Source: Candidatus Rokuibacteriota bacterium (lineage in GTDB: Bacteria; Methylomirabilota; Methylomirabilia; Rokubacteriales; CSP1-6). Taken from it: DNA of 36,743 nt. The stretch is taken from contig JACQWC010000151.1 of the NCBI GenBank assembly GCA_016209635.1, positions 1-36,743 of the forward strand, in the 5' to 3' direction. Under the pieces are notes generated by a model. That model was not told where the DNA came from, ran no database searches, and saw nothing but the letters and a program-made list of their open reading frames with translations. The position numbers and the translations under genes are program-made. Below, in pieces: positions 16,792-24,086 of the stretch (within the stretch, counting starts at the first letter, position 1; each line of letters begins with the position of its first letter).

Positions 16792-17193
16792 TCATTCCTT
16801 GACGGTGGCCACGACCTCGATCTCCAGCAGGTAGTCGGGATCGGCCAGCTCTGCCGCCTGGATGCACGCGCAGGCGGGATAGGCACTGGCGTTGGGGAAG
16901 TACTGGGCCATGACCTTGTAGACCTCGGGAAGGTGCTGGATCTGCTTCAGATAGAGGTTCCGCTTGACGACGTCGTCCATGCTCGCGCCCTGGGAGGCGA
17001 GTACCGTCTTGATGTTCTCGAACACCTGTCGCGCCTGGGCGTGGATATCGCCCTTGCCGATGACCGTCCCGGATGCATCGCGTGCCGTCTGCCCGGACGT
17101 GAAGATCAGGTTGCCGACGCGTGTGACTTGCGCGTAGGTGGCGCCCGGGTCGGGCCTGGAGACTCCCTGTGGGTTGGCGCTGATCTTCGGCAT
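16792..17193 (-). CDS. Rid/YjgF family protein lacking catalytic Arg, copy A
   Basis: This 133-residue protein is the first gene of the operon and aligns with copy B without gaps. The catalytic Arg is also replaced by Cys108 (PACAC, 106-110). Shared features are KGDI at 47-50, ARQVFENIKTVL at 54-65 and LEIEVVATV at 123-131. The ATG has GGGGAGG upstream, and the -10 box of the operon promoter lies about 50 bases upstream. Two adjacent copies that both lost the Arg argue for a retained but different role, for example ligand binding or a heterotrimer. Confidence 0.9.
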   Translation of the reverse strand: MPKISANPQGVSRPDPGATYAQVTRVGNLIFTSGQTARDASGTVIGKGDIHAQARQVFENIKTVLASQGASMDDVVKRNLYLKQIQHLPEVYKVMAQYFPNASAYPACACIQAAELADPDYLLEIEVVATVKE

Positions 17194-17243
17194 GACGAGC
17201 CTCCCCTGGGCCGCTCCCGGCCCCTCGAATATATTGCAAAAGT

Positions 17244-17272
17244 CTTATATCGGGATGTCGAAAACCTGTCAA
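17244..17272 (-). promoter_or_regulatory. Sigma70-type promoter of the rid-liv operon
   Basis: Read on the minus strand, TTGACA (17272-17267) and TATAAG (17249-17244) are separated by exactly 17 bases. It lies about 50 bases upstream of the first Rid start, in an AT-rich patch that stands out in this GC-rich DNA. The downstream sequence contains ATATATTC (17234-17227). This is one of the clearest promoters in the window. Confidence 0.75.
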
Positions 17273-17310
17273 GAGGTATCTCGGGCGCGACGGTGACTTC
17301 TCCGGGCCCC

Positions 17311-18624
17311 CTACCCGAGCATCCGCGACGGGAGCCAGGTCGAGAGCGCGGGGAAGCCGATCAGCACCGCCAGGATCAGCAGCTCGAGGACGATGAACGG
17401 CCAGATGCCGCGGATCAGGTCCTCGATCGTGACGTGCTCCTTGCCGGCCGCGGCCACGGCGAAGAGGTTCAGCCCCACGGGCGGCGTCATCGTGGCGATC
17501 TCGACGAGCTTCACTAGGAGGACGCCGAACCAGATCGGATCGATCCCCGCCGTCTTGATGACCGGGAACACGAACGGAAGGGTGACGATCATCATCGACG
17601 TGGTGTCGATGAGGCAGCCCAGCACGAGGTACATCAGCGCGAACAGGAGGATGATGCCGACGGGCGAGCGCGTCGCCGCCAGCACGAGCGGGCCGAACGC
17701 GTCGATGAAGCCGACCATCACGAGGAGCCTCGAGAAGAGGAGCCCGCCGATGATGATCGTGAAGATCACGCACGTGATCGCGGCGGAGGCGCGCGCGGCC
17801 TCCCAGAGCCCGCTCCAGCCGAGCCGCCGGCGCCCGAGGGCGACGAGGAGCGTGCCGAAGGCGCCGGCCGCGCCCGCGCCGGAGGGCGGGAAGACGCCGG
17901 CGTAGAGCCCGCCCATGACGATCCCGAAGACGAGGATCATCACCCAGAGGCCCCGGAGCGCCCCGAACCGCTCCGCCCACGAGGCCTGGACCCGCGCGGG
18001 CGGGCCGATCTCCGGTCGCAGGCGCACGGCGAGCGCCACCGCCGCGGCGTAGAACGCCGCCGAGACGAGGCCGGGAACGATGCCGGCGATGAGCATCTGG
18101 CCGATCGAAACCTCGGTGATGATCCCGTAGATGACCATGGTGATCGAGGGCGGGATCATCGCCGCGAAGCTGCCGGTCGCCACCATGCACGCGCCCGCGT
18201 ACGTCTTGGGGTACCCGTACCGGATCATCTGGGGGAGCGCGGTCCGGGTGAAGACCGTGGCGTCGACGATGGTCGAGCCGGAGATGCCCCCGAACGCCGC
18301 CTGGCCCGCGATGGTCGTCAGGTACATCCCGCCGCGGAGCCGCCCCAGCCACTTGTACGCGACCTCGAAGAGCTCCTCCGCGACGCCGGCGGTGACGGCG
18401 AGGCTCCCCATGAAGATGAACATGGGCATGACGGCGAAGCCGTACTCCGCCGTGAGGCTGTAGGGGAGGGTCTGGGTCTGGATGAGCGCGGTCTGCCAGT
18501 TCGCGGTGAGCCCCATGCCGACGAAGCCGACCGCCGCCATCGCCACCCCGACGGGGATGCCGAGCGCCAACAGAATCAGCATCGCGAGGATGGCGAGCGC
18601 GCCGAGGAGGATGGACTCGGCCAC
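17311..18624 (-). CDS. TRAP transporter large membrane subunit (DctM)
   Basis: This 437-residue, very hydrophobic protein has the size and segments of the DctM family (ion-transporter superfamily): ALGIPVGVAMAAVGFVGMGL near the start, GGISGSTIVDATVF and MTPPVGLNLFAVAA in the re-entrant regions. It imports the ligand delivered by DctP, driven by an ion gradient. The GTG start lies seven bases after the dctQ stop. It is the last gene of the TRAP operon. No clear T-tailed terminator follows, so read-through into the rid operon is possible. Confidence 0.94.
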   Translation of the reverse strand: MAESILLGALAILAMLILLALGIPVGVAMAAVGFVGMGLTANWQTALIQTQTLPYSLTAEYGFAVMPMFIFMGSLAVTAGVAEELFEVAYKWLGRLRGGMYLTTIAGQAAFGGISGSTIVDATVFTRTALPQMIRYGYPKTYAGACMVATGSFAAMIPPSITMVIYGIITEVSIGQMLIAGIVPGLVSAAFYAAAVALAVRLRPEIGPPARVQASWAERFGALRGLWVMILVFGIVMGGLYAGVFPPSGAGAAGAFGTLLVALGRRRLGWSGLWEAARASAAITCVIFTIIIGGLLFSRLLVMVGFIDAFGPLVLAATRSPVGIILLFALMYLVLGCLIDTTSMMIVTLPFVFPVIKTAGIDPIWFGVLLVKLVEIATMTPPVGLNLFAVAAAGKEHVTIEDLIRGIWPFIVLELLILAVLIGFPALSTWLPSRMLG

Positions 18625-18631
18625 GGCCGCG

Positions 18632-19117
18632 TCAGCCGGGGCGGTCGCCGTCGCGGAGGACCCGCGCCACGTCGACCGCCGTCTGGAGCACCATCAGCGT
18701 GGCCCCCAGCGCCAGGGCCAGCTTCGAGGGATACACGGGGAACTGCACGATCCCCGAGGCGTACTCGCGGATCGAGAAGCTGGTGAGCGCGAGGACCCAG
18801 CCCCGCCAGGCGATCAGGACGAACACGCCGAGCGTCAGGAGCTTGGCGAGGAGGTCGAGACCCCGCCGGGCGGCGGGGCCGAGGCGCGAGACGACCAGGT
18901 CGACCGCGATGTGCTGCCCCCGCGCCTGCGTGTGCGCGAGGGCCAGGAAGACGGCGACCACCATGAGGGCCTCGGTCGCCTCGAAGGTGCCGGGGAGGGG
19001 GCGGTTCAGGAACTTGGTCCCGATGATGTCGATGGCGCCGATCAGCGTCATTAGAAAAAGGCTCGCCCCGGCGAGCCAGAGTCCCAGCTCACCGAGGCGA
19101 GCGACGAGGGCACCCAC
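18632..19117 (-). CDS. TRAP transporter small membrane subunit (DctQ)
   Basis: This 161-residue protein has four hydrophobic segments and the DctQ pattern: GTKFLNRPLPGTFEATEALMVV, where the Pro-Gly-Thr-x-Glu segment is typical. It forms the membrane complex with DctM. A GTG start follows the dctP stop by seven bases. Gene order dctP-dctQ-dctM is the standard one. Confidence 0.9.
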   Translation of the reverse strand: MGALVARLGELGLWLAGASLFLMTLIGAIDIIGTKFLNRPLPGTFEATEALMVVAVFLALAHTQARGQHIAVDLVVSRLGPAARRGLDLLAKLLTLGVFVLIAWRGWVLALTSFSIREYASGIVQFPVYPSKLALALGATLMVLQTAVDVARVLRDGDRPG

Positions 19118-19124
19118 CGTTCGC

Positions 19125-20165
19125 CTACCGGTGCTTCTCGCGCAGCTCCTTCCAGATGGCGACGGTCTGCCGGGCCGCGGCGCCCTTGCCGAGCTTCTCC
19201 ATCTTGTTGATCCAGTCGGCGAAGAAGTCCGGGTTCGCCTGGACCCACTTGAGCCGCTCGGATTCGGCGAAGGGGATGAACTGGACGCCGTTCTGCGCGA
19301 GGAACGCGCGCGCCTTGTCGGCGGCCTCGCCGACCGCCTGCAGGTCGCGCTTGTTGGCCTCGTCCGCGACCGCGAGCATCGTCTGCTTGTGCTTGTCGGG
19401 CAGCTTGTTCCACCGGTCGAGGTTGATCCAGACGCCCCAGGACGGCCCCTCCCACGCGACCACCTCGGTCACGTACTTGGCGACCTCGTAGATCTTGTAG
19501 GTCTGGATCAGGTCGACGGAGAACGGCGCGCAGTTGACGACGCCGCGCTGGAGGTTCTCGTAGATCTCGGGAAGGAAGATCGTGACGCCCGTGCCCCCCG
19601 CCGCCTGCATGAGCCGCGGCATGTCCTCGCCCCAGGTGCGGATCTTCTTCCCCTTGAGGTCCGCGAGGGCGCGCACCGGCTCCTTGCACACGAGCAGGTA
19701 CGGGTTCAGGTGATGGAAGAAGAGGGGCTTGAGGTTGTTGGTCTTGGCCTCCTCCGCGTACGCGGGGACCTTCTCCATGAGCGTGCGCATGATGATCCCC
19801 GCCTGCCGGATGTTGTCCATCGCCATGGGCAGCGAGTTCGGGGCCGTGAAGAACGGCAGGTCGCTCGGGAAGTAGGCCGGCGACATGGCGGCCATGTCGA
19901 TGGCGCCGCTCTTCACGAGCTGGAGGTTCTCCTTCGCCTTCCCGAGCGCCTCGGACCAGAAGATCTTGACCTGGACCTCGTTGGCCGTGCGCTTGGCCAC
20001 CTCGTCCGCGAACCACTGGTCGACCGCCGACCCGGGGGTCGTCGCCGGCCACTGGTGGTTCAGCTTGAGCTGCGCTTGTGCCTGGGCCACGCCGGGCGCC
20101 GCGGCGACCAGCGCGAGCGCGGCCAGGAGCGCTACCACTGTCGTGAGGAGAACGCGTCGATGCAT
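19125..20165 (-). CDS. TRAP transporter substrate-binding protein (DctP/TAXI-like DctP family)
   Basis: This 346-residue exported binding protein belongs to the DctP family. The start at 20165 is preferred because GGAGG (20171-20175) lies five bases upstream and the product then begins with a clean signal peptide (MHRRVLLTT, hydrophobic core, AQAQA). A longer in-frame start at 20210 would add 15 residues and cover the inverted repeat described separately. The mature part shows KLNHQWPATTPGS, the ligand-contact Arg region KKIRTWG, and GVVNCAPFSVDLIQTYKIYEVAKYV in the second lobe. Carboxylates are the usual ligands; the actual ligand is unknown. Confidence 0.93.
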   Translation of the reverse strand: MHRRVLLTTVVALLAALALVAAAPGVAQAQAQLKLNHQWPATTPGSAVDQWFADEVAKRTANEVQVKIFWSEALGKAKENLQLVKSGAIDMAAMSPAYFPSDLPFFTAPNSLPMAMDNIRQAGIIMRTLMEKVPAYAEEAKTNNLKPLFFHHLNPYLLVCKEPVRALADLKGKKIRTWGEDMPRLMQAAGGTGVTIFLPEIYENLQRGVVNCAPFSVDLIQTYKIYEVAKYVTEVVAWEGPSWGVWINLDRWNKLPDKHKQTMLAVADEANKRDLQAVGEAADKARAFLAQNGVQFIPFAESERLKWVQANPDFFADWINKMEKLGKGAAARQTVAIWKELREKHR

Positions 20166-20192
20166 GATGACCTCCAGGGGTCTCCGGATACC

Positions 20193-20212
20193 ATATGTGC
20201 CTTCGCGCATAT
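20193..20212 (-). promoter_or_regulatory. Inverted repeat in TRAP operon leader (operator candidate)
   Basis: ATATGTGC (20193-20200) and GCGCATAT (20205-20212) match as inverted repeats at 7 of 8 positions around a CTTC spacer. It lies 27-47 bases upstream of the chosen dctP start, in the 194-base divergent gap with the acyl-CoA ligase gene. A TTGACG that could be a -35 box lies upstream on the minus strand (20251-20246), but no good -10 box is seen. It may be an operator for a regulator of TRAP uptake. The rest of the gap shows nothing clear. Confidence 0.35.
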
Positions 20213-20359
20213 TCGGCGCGGCACCAGTTAGAGGGAAGGGGTGCCCGACGTCAAGGGCAAAATCGAACCCGGCCGCGGGTGGTCAAGCCGGCGCCGGGGT
20301 GCTAGGGTAGGCGCGGTGGGGGGACCGGAGAACTCGCGCGACGCGGAGCGTGGGGAGCC

Positions 20360-21718
20360 ATGAGGTTCGCCAACGAAGCGCTGAACTCGATGTCCGCGGA
20401 GGAGATCCTCGGGCTCCAGGAGACCCGGCTCCGGCGGCAGCTCCGATACTGCTACGACCGCTCCGAGTTTTACCGGCGGAAGTTCGCGGCGGCGGGGACC
20501 CACCCGGACGAGATCAAGACCCTGGCCGAGTTCCGGGCGCTGCCGATCTTCATGACCAAGCGCGACGAGCGCCTCAGCCAGCAGGAGTCGCTCGAGCGCT
20601 TCGGCCACCCCTTCGGCATGCACCTCTGCGTCGGCCTCGACGAGATCGAGCTGACCTCGACGACGTCGGGGACGACCGGGACGCCAACCTTCACGTACAC
20701 CTTCTCCAGACGCGAGCTGAACGGCCCGGTCGCCGACCTGTGGGCGTTCATGTTCCGCTACGCGGGGGTGAAGCCCGGCGACCGGGTCCTCTTCGGCTAC
20801 GCGCTCGGAGTCTACGCGACGAGCATGCTGCTGTGGGGCATCCGCCGGCTCGGCGCCATCCCGATCGACGTCGATGTCCGCGGCGGCGCCGACGCCATCC
20901 TCCAGTTCGCCGAGCTGACGCGGCCGGTCGCCGCCGCGCTGACCCCGTCGCTGGCGGAGTACCTGATCCACCGGGCGCCGCAGAGTATCGGCAGGGAGGT
21001 CGGGAGCCTCGGGCTCGGGTCGGTGCTCCTCTGCGGGGAGCCGGGCGCGGGCATCCCCGAGGTGAAGCGACGCCTGGAGAGCGCGTATCGGGCGCGGGTG
21101 TACGACTTCTGGGCGCCGGGCGGGCTCGGGTTCGGGCTCGCCTGCGACGCGGACGAGTATCACGGGCTCCACTGCTACGCGCCCGACTACAACCTCTATC
21201 AGGACGACCTGATCGATCCCTCGACGCAGAAGCCGATCGAGGTCGTCGACGGCGCCGTCGGGGAGGCCGTCCACACCTCCCTCGATCGCGACGCGAGCCC
21301 GGTGATCCGGTACGCGTACGGCGACATCGTCCAGGTCTTCACCGGGGAGTGCCCGGCGTGCGGGTTCAGGGGGAAGCGGCTCAAGTTCGTCGGACGCTCG
21401 GACGACATGCTGATCGTGAAGGGCACGAACTTCTACCCCGCCGCGCTCAGGGACCTCGTCTCGAGGTTCATCCCGCGGGTGACGGGCGAGCTCCGGGTCG
21501 TCCTGGAGGTAGAGCCGCCCCGGGTGATTCCGCCGCTCAAGGTGAAGCTCGAGTACGGCGCCGGCGTCGAGCCGCGGGAGCTGCCGGACCTGGCCCGCGA
21601 GGTCGTCGGCGAGTGCCGCCATCGGCTCAAGGTCTCGCCCGAGATCATCTGGGTCCCGCCGGGAACCTTCGAGCGCTCGCTCCGGAAGACCTCCCTCGTC
21701 GAGCGCGCGTACGCCTGA
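20360..21718 (+). CDS. Phenylacetate-CoA ligase-like adenylate-forming enzyme
   Basis: This 452-residue protein has the PaaK-type short N-terminus and the nucleotide-binding loop TTSGTTGTPT (101-110). In the middle is DFWAPGGLGFGLACDADEYHG, where PaaK enzymes show the adenylate-binding segment, and Cys residues in ECPACGFRGKR may bind zinc. Near the end SLRKTSLVER holds the likely catalytic Lys. It would activate a carboxylic acid as acyl-AMP and then as CoA ester in the cytoplasm. GGGGAG precedes the ATG. The aromatic substrate is not proven; the general family is secure. It lies divergent to the TRAP operon, so the transported acid could be its substrate. Confidence 0.88.
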   Translation: MRFANEALNSMSAEEILGLQETRLRRQLRYCYDRSEFYRRKFAAAGTHPDEIKTLAEFRALPIFMTKRDERLSQQESLERFGHPFGMHLCVGLDEIELTSTTSGTTGTPTFTYTFSRRELNGPVADLWAFMFRYAGVKPGDRVLFGYALGVYATSMLLWGIRRLGAIPIDVDVRGGADAILQFAELTRPVAAALTPSLAEYLIHRAPQSIGREVGSLGLGSVLLCGEPGAGIPEVKRRLESAYRARVYDFWAPGGLGFGLACDADEYHGLHCYAPDYNLYQDDLIDPSTQKPIEVVDGAVGEAVHTSLDRDASPVIRYAYGDIVQVFTGECPACGFRGKRLKFVGRSDDMLIVKGTNFYPAALRDLVSRFIPRVTGELRVVLEVEPPRVIPPLKVKLEYGAGVEPRELPDLAREVVGECRHRLKVSPEIIWVPPGTFERSLRKTSLVERAYA

Positions 21719-21743
21719 CCCGTCGACCGGGCCCTCACACCGC

Positions 21744-23417
21744 ATGACGCTCGCCCGCCCGCCGCTCGACCTCGGGCGCTACCAGGACTACGACGACATC
21801 ACGCGCAACTTCCGCTGGGCGATCCCCGAGCGGTACAACATCGCCGCGGAGACCGTGGACCGCTGGGCGGCGGCGACGCCGGAGGCGGTCGCGCTCCACT
21901 ACGAGGACGGGCGGGGAGCGCGCACGACCCTGACGTTCGGCGCGCTCCGCGCGGAGACGAACCGGCTCGCGAACGGCCTCGCGGCGCTCGGCGTCTCCCG
22001 CGGAGACCGCGTCGCGCTGGTCCTGCCGCAGCGGGCGGAGGTCGGCGTCGCCCATCTGGCGATCTACAAGCTCGGCGCCATCGCCGTCCCGCTCTCGTTC
22101 CTCTACGGTCCCACGACGCTCGAGTACATCCTGAACGACTGCCGCGCCGTCGCCCTCGTCCTCGGCGCCGACTTCGTCGACCGGATCGAGCCGATCCGCG
22201 CCCGGCTCCCGCACCTCCGCCATCTGATCCTCGTCGGCGGGCCCGGCCCCGGCCTCGCGTGGGTGGAGGTGGTCGGGCGGGGGTCGAGCGAGGCCGCGAC
22301 GGCGGAGACGCGCGCCGAGGATCCGGCGATGATCCTCTACACCTCCGGCACGACGGGCGCCCCGAAGGGCGTCCTCCACGCGCACCGGATTCTCGCCGGG
22401 TACCTCCTGACCTTCTCGCTCTTCTTCAACATCCGCTTCGGCGAGCGGGCGCTCTTCTGGACGCCCTCGGACTGGGCATGGGTCGGCGGCCTCCTGGACG
22501 TCCTGCTGCCCGCGTGGGCCTTCGGCCGGCCGGTGCTGGCGTCCGGGGCGCGCTTCGACCCCGAGCGCGCGTTCGCGCTGGTCGCGGACTACGGGGTCAC
22601 CCACGCGTTCCTCGCCCCGACCGCGCTCAAGATGCTGGCGCAGGTGCGGACACCCCGGGAGCGGTTCGCCACGCGCCTCGAGGTGATCGCCAGCGGCGGC
22701 GAGTCCGTCGCCGCCGAGGTGCTCCGCTGGGCCGAGGAGGAGCTCGGCGCGGCGGTGAACGAGTTCTACGGCCTCACCGAGGTGAACCACCTGATCGGCA
22801 ACTGCTCGGCGCTCTGGCCGGTGCGGCCCGGTCTCATGGGGCGCCCCTATCCAGGGCGGGAGGTCGCCCTCGTGGACGACGCGGGGCAGCCGGTCGGGCC
22901 CGGCGTCGAGGCGCAGATCATCGTCCGCCGGGGCGACCCCACCGGGTTTCTCGGCTACTGGGAGAAGCCGGAGAAGACGCGCGAGATGTTCCTCGGGGAG
23001 TGGCTGAAGACGGGCGACATGGCGGTGCGCGACGACCTCGGCTACTACCGCTTCATGGGGCGGAACGACGATCTGATCAAGAGTGGAGGGTATCGGATCG
23101 GCCCTGCGGAGGTCGAGGAGGCGCTCCTGGCGCTGCCGGAGGTGGCGGAGGCAGCCGTCATCCCGTCGCCCGACCCGGTGAGGGGGGCGGTCGTGAAGGC
23201 CCTCGTCCGTCTCGCCGCCGACGTCGAGGCCTCCGACGACCTCCGGGCGCGCATCCAGGACCACGTGCGGCGGGGGCTCGCGGCCTACAAGTATCCCCGC
23301 CAGATCGAGTTCGTCCAGAGCTTCCCGCTCACCACGACGGGCAAGATCGACCGGAAGCTCCTGCGGCAGCAGGAGGCGGAGCGGAAGCCCTCGCTGGAGC
23401 GCCGACACGGGCCTTGA
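21744..23417 (+). CDS. AMP-dependent acyl-CoA synthetase (ACS-like)
   Basis: This 557-residue acyl-CoA synthetase shows the phosphate loop YTSGTTGAPKG (199-209), the acyl-binding segment NEFYGLTEVNHLIGN (A5 region), the hinge FMGRNDDLIKSGGYRIGP and the catalytic Lys534 in TTGKIDRK. It resembles the acetyl-/medium-chain and benzoate-type ligases. It starts 25 bases after the PaaK-like gene, so the two are probably co-transcribed. Two ligases of different subfamilies suggest two acids, or an acid and its later product, are activated. Substrate unknown. Confidence 0.92.
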   Translation: MTLARPPLDLGRYQDYDDITRNFRWAIPERYNIAAETVDRWAAATPEAVALHYEDGRGARTTLTFGALRAETNRLANGLAALGVSRGDRVALVLPQRAEVGVAHLAIYKLGAIAVPLSFLYGPTTLEYILNDCRAVALVLGADFVDRIEPIRARLPHLRHLILVGGPGPGLAWVEVVGRGSSEAATAETRAEDPAMILYTSGTTGAPKGVLHAHRILAGYLLTFSLFFNIRFGERALFWTPSDWAWVGGLLDVLLPAWAFGRPVLASGARFDPERAFALVADYGVTHAFLAPTALKMLAQVRTPRERFATRLEVIASGGESVAAEVLRWAEEELGAAVNEFYGLTEVNHLIGNCSALWPVRPGLMGRPYPGREVALVDDAGQPVGPGVEAQIIVRRGDPTGFLGYWEKPEKTREMFLGEWLKTGDMAVRDDLGYYRFMGRNDDLIKSGGYRIGPAEVEEALLALPEVAEAAVIPSPDPVRGAVVKALVRLAADVEASDDLRARIQDHVRRGLAAYKYPRQIEFVQSFPLTTTGKIDRKLLRQQEAERKPSLERRHGP

Positions 23418-23442
23418 CGGGGGGAAATCTAAAATATATTCT
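23414..23442 (+). promoter_or_regulatory. Candidate promoter of the corrinoid methyl-transfer cluster
   Basis: TTGACG (23414-23419) overlaps the end of the ligase gene and is followed by an AT-rich island in otherwise GC-rich DNA. Possible -10 boxes are TATATT (23435-23440, spacing 15) or TATTCT (23437-23442, spacing 17). The leader to the ATG at 23460 would be very short. No good ribosome site lies between, so leaderless or weak initiation is possible. Confidence 0.5.
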
Positions 23443-23453
23443 TTATATATTCA

Positions 23454-23470
23454 TCGGGTATGATACCCGA
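23454..23470. promoter_or_regulatory. Perfect 17-bp palindrome over a start codon (GntR operator candidate)
   Basis: TCGGGTAT-G-ATACCCGA has 8-base arms around one central base and contains the ATG at 23460. It contains a GT-ATGAT-AC core that fits the (N)yGT(N)xACy(N) pattern of GntR-family operators, and a GntR/FCD regulator lies downstream in the same cluster. Either a repressor site just after the promoter or an mRNA hairpin covering the start codon would lower expression. Confidence 0.55.
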
Positions 23471-24077
23471 GGAGTTCGTCCCGAGCGGAATCCGTCTGAG
23501 ACTGGGGCCGATCCTCCGCTTCCAGCGCTACCGGAGCGTGGAGGCGGTCGCGCCCCCGATCCTGGAGGTTGCCCAGGAGATGACGACCCTCGCCGAGAAG
23601 CTCGTCGATCCGCGCGTCGTCTGGCTCCGGCGCCCGATCGCGAGGGTGGGCGGCGACAGCCTCACCCTCGAGAACGGCCCGACCTTCGGGGGCCGCTGCT
23701 TCTCGACCCACCTCGCCATGGCGGGGGAGGCGGTGTGCTTCGTCGCCACCATCGGCCCGGCCCTCGACGCGCGCGCGGCGGAGCTGACCGACGGGAACGA
23801 TCTCCTCGAGGCCCTCTTCCTCGACACGGCGGGGTGGCTCGCCATCGAGGAGACGCTCCGGGTCTTCCGCGCCCGTCTGCGGGCGCGCGTCCGGGGTGAG
23901 GGGCTGCGTCTGAGCCCGCGCCTCGGTCCCGGATACCTCGACTGGCCGCTCGGCGAGCAGGCGTCGTTCTTCCCGCTCTTCGACGGGACGCCGCTGCCGG
24001 TGGGGCTCAGCGAGTACTGCGTCATGACGCCGAAGAAGTCGATCTCGGGGCTCTTCGGACTCACCCCGGCCGGCTAG
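23460..24077 (+). CDS. Stand-alone MetH reactivation-domain-like protein
   Basis: This 205-residue protein resembles the C-terminal SAM-binding reactivation domain of cobalamin-dependent methionine synthase (MetH). RLSPRLGPGY (150-159) matches the Arg-Pro-Gly-Tyr motif that binds SAM in MetH, and LSEYCVMTPKKSISG (183-197) matches the LTES-x-MxP-x-SVSG segment. It would help return oxidised Co(II) corrinoid to the active form, probably on the separate corrinoid proteins encoded downstream. The start codon lies inside the palindrome described separately and has no good ribosome site. No other domain is attached. Confidence 0.85.
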   Translation: MIPEEFVPSGIRLRLGPILRFQRYRSVEAVAPPILEVAQEMTTLAEKLVDPRVVWLRRPIARVGGDSLTLENGPTFGGRCFSTHLAMAGEAVCFVATIGPALDARAAELTDGNDLLEALFLDTAGWLAIEETLRVFRARLRARVRGEGLRLSPRLGPGYLDWPLGEQASFFPLFDGTPLPVGLSEYCVMTPKKSISGLFGLTPAG

Positions 24078-24086
24078 GAGAGGACG

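Noticed and set aside
17273-17316. Possible terminator after the TRAP operon (CTCGGG with CCCGAG)
   Set aside because: The loop is too long, one arm lies in the dctM coding end, and no T-run follows on the minus strand.
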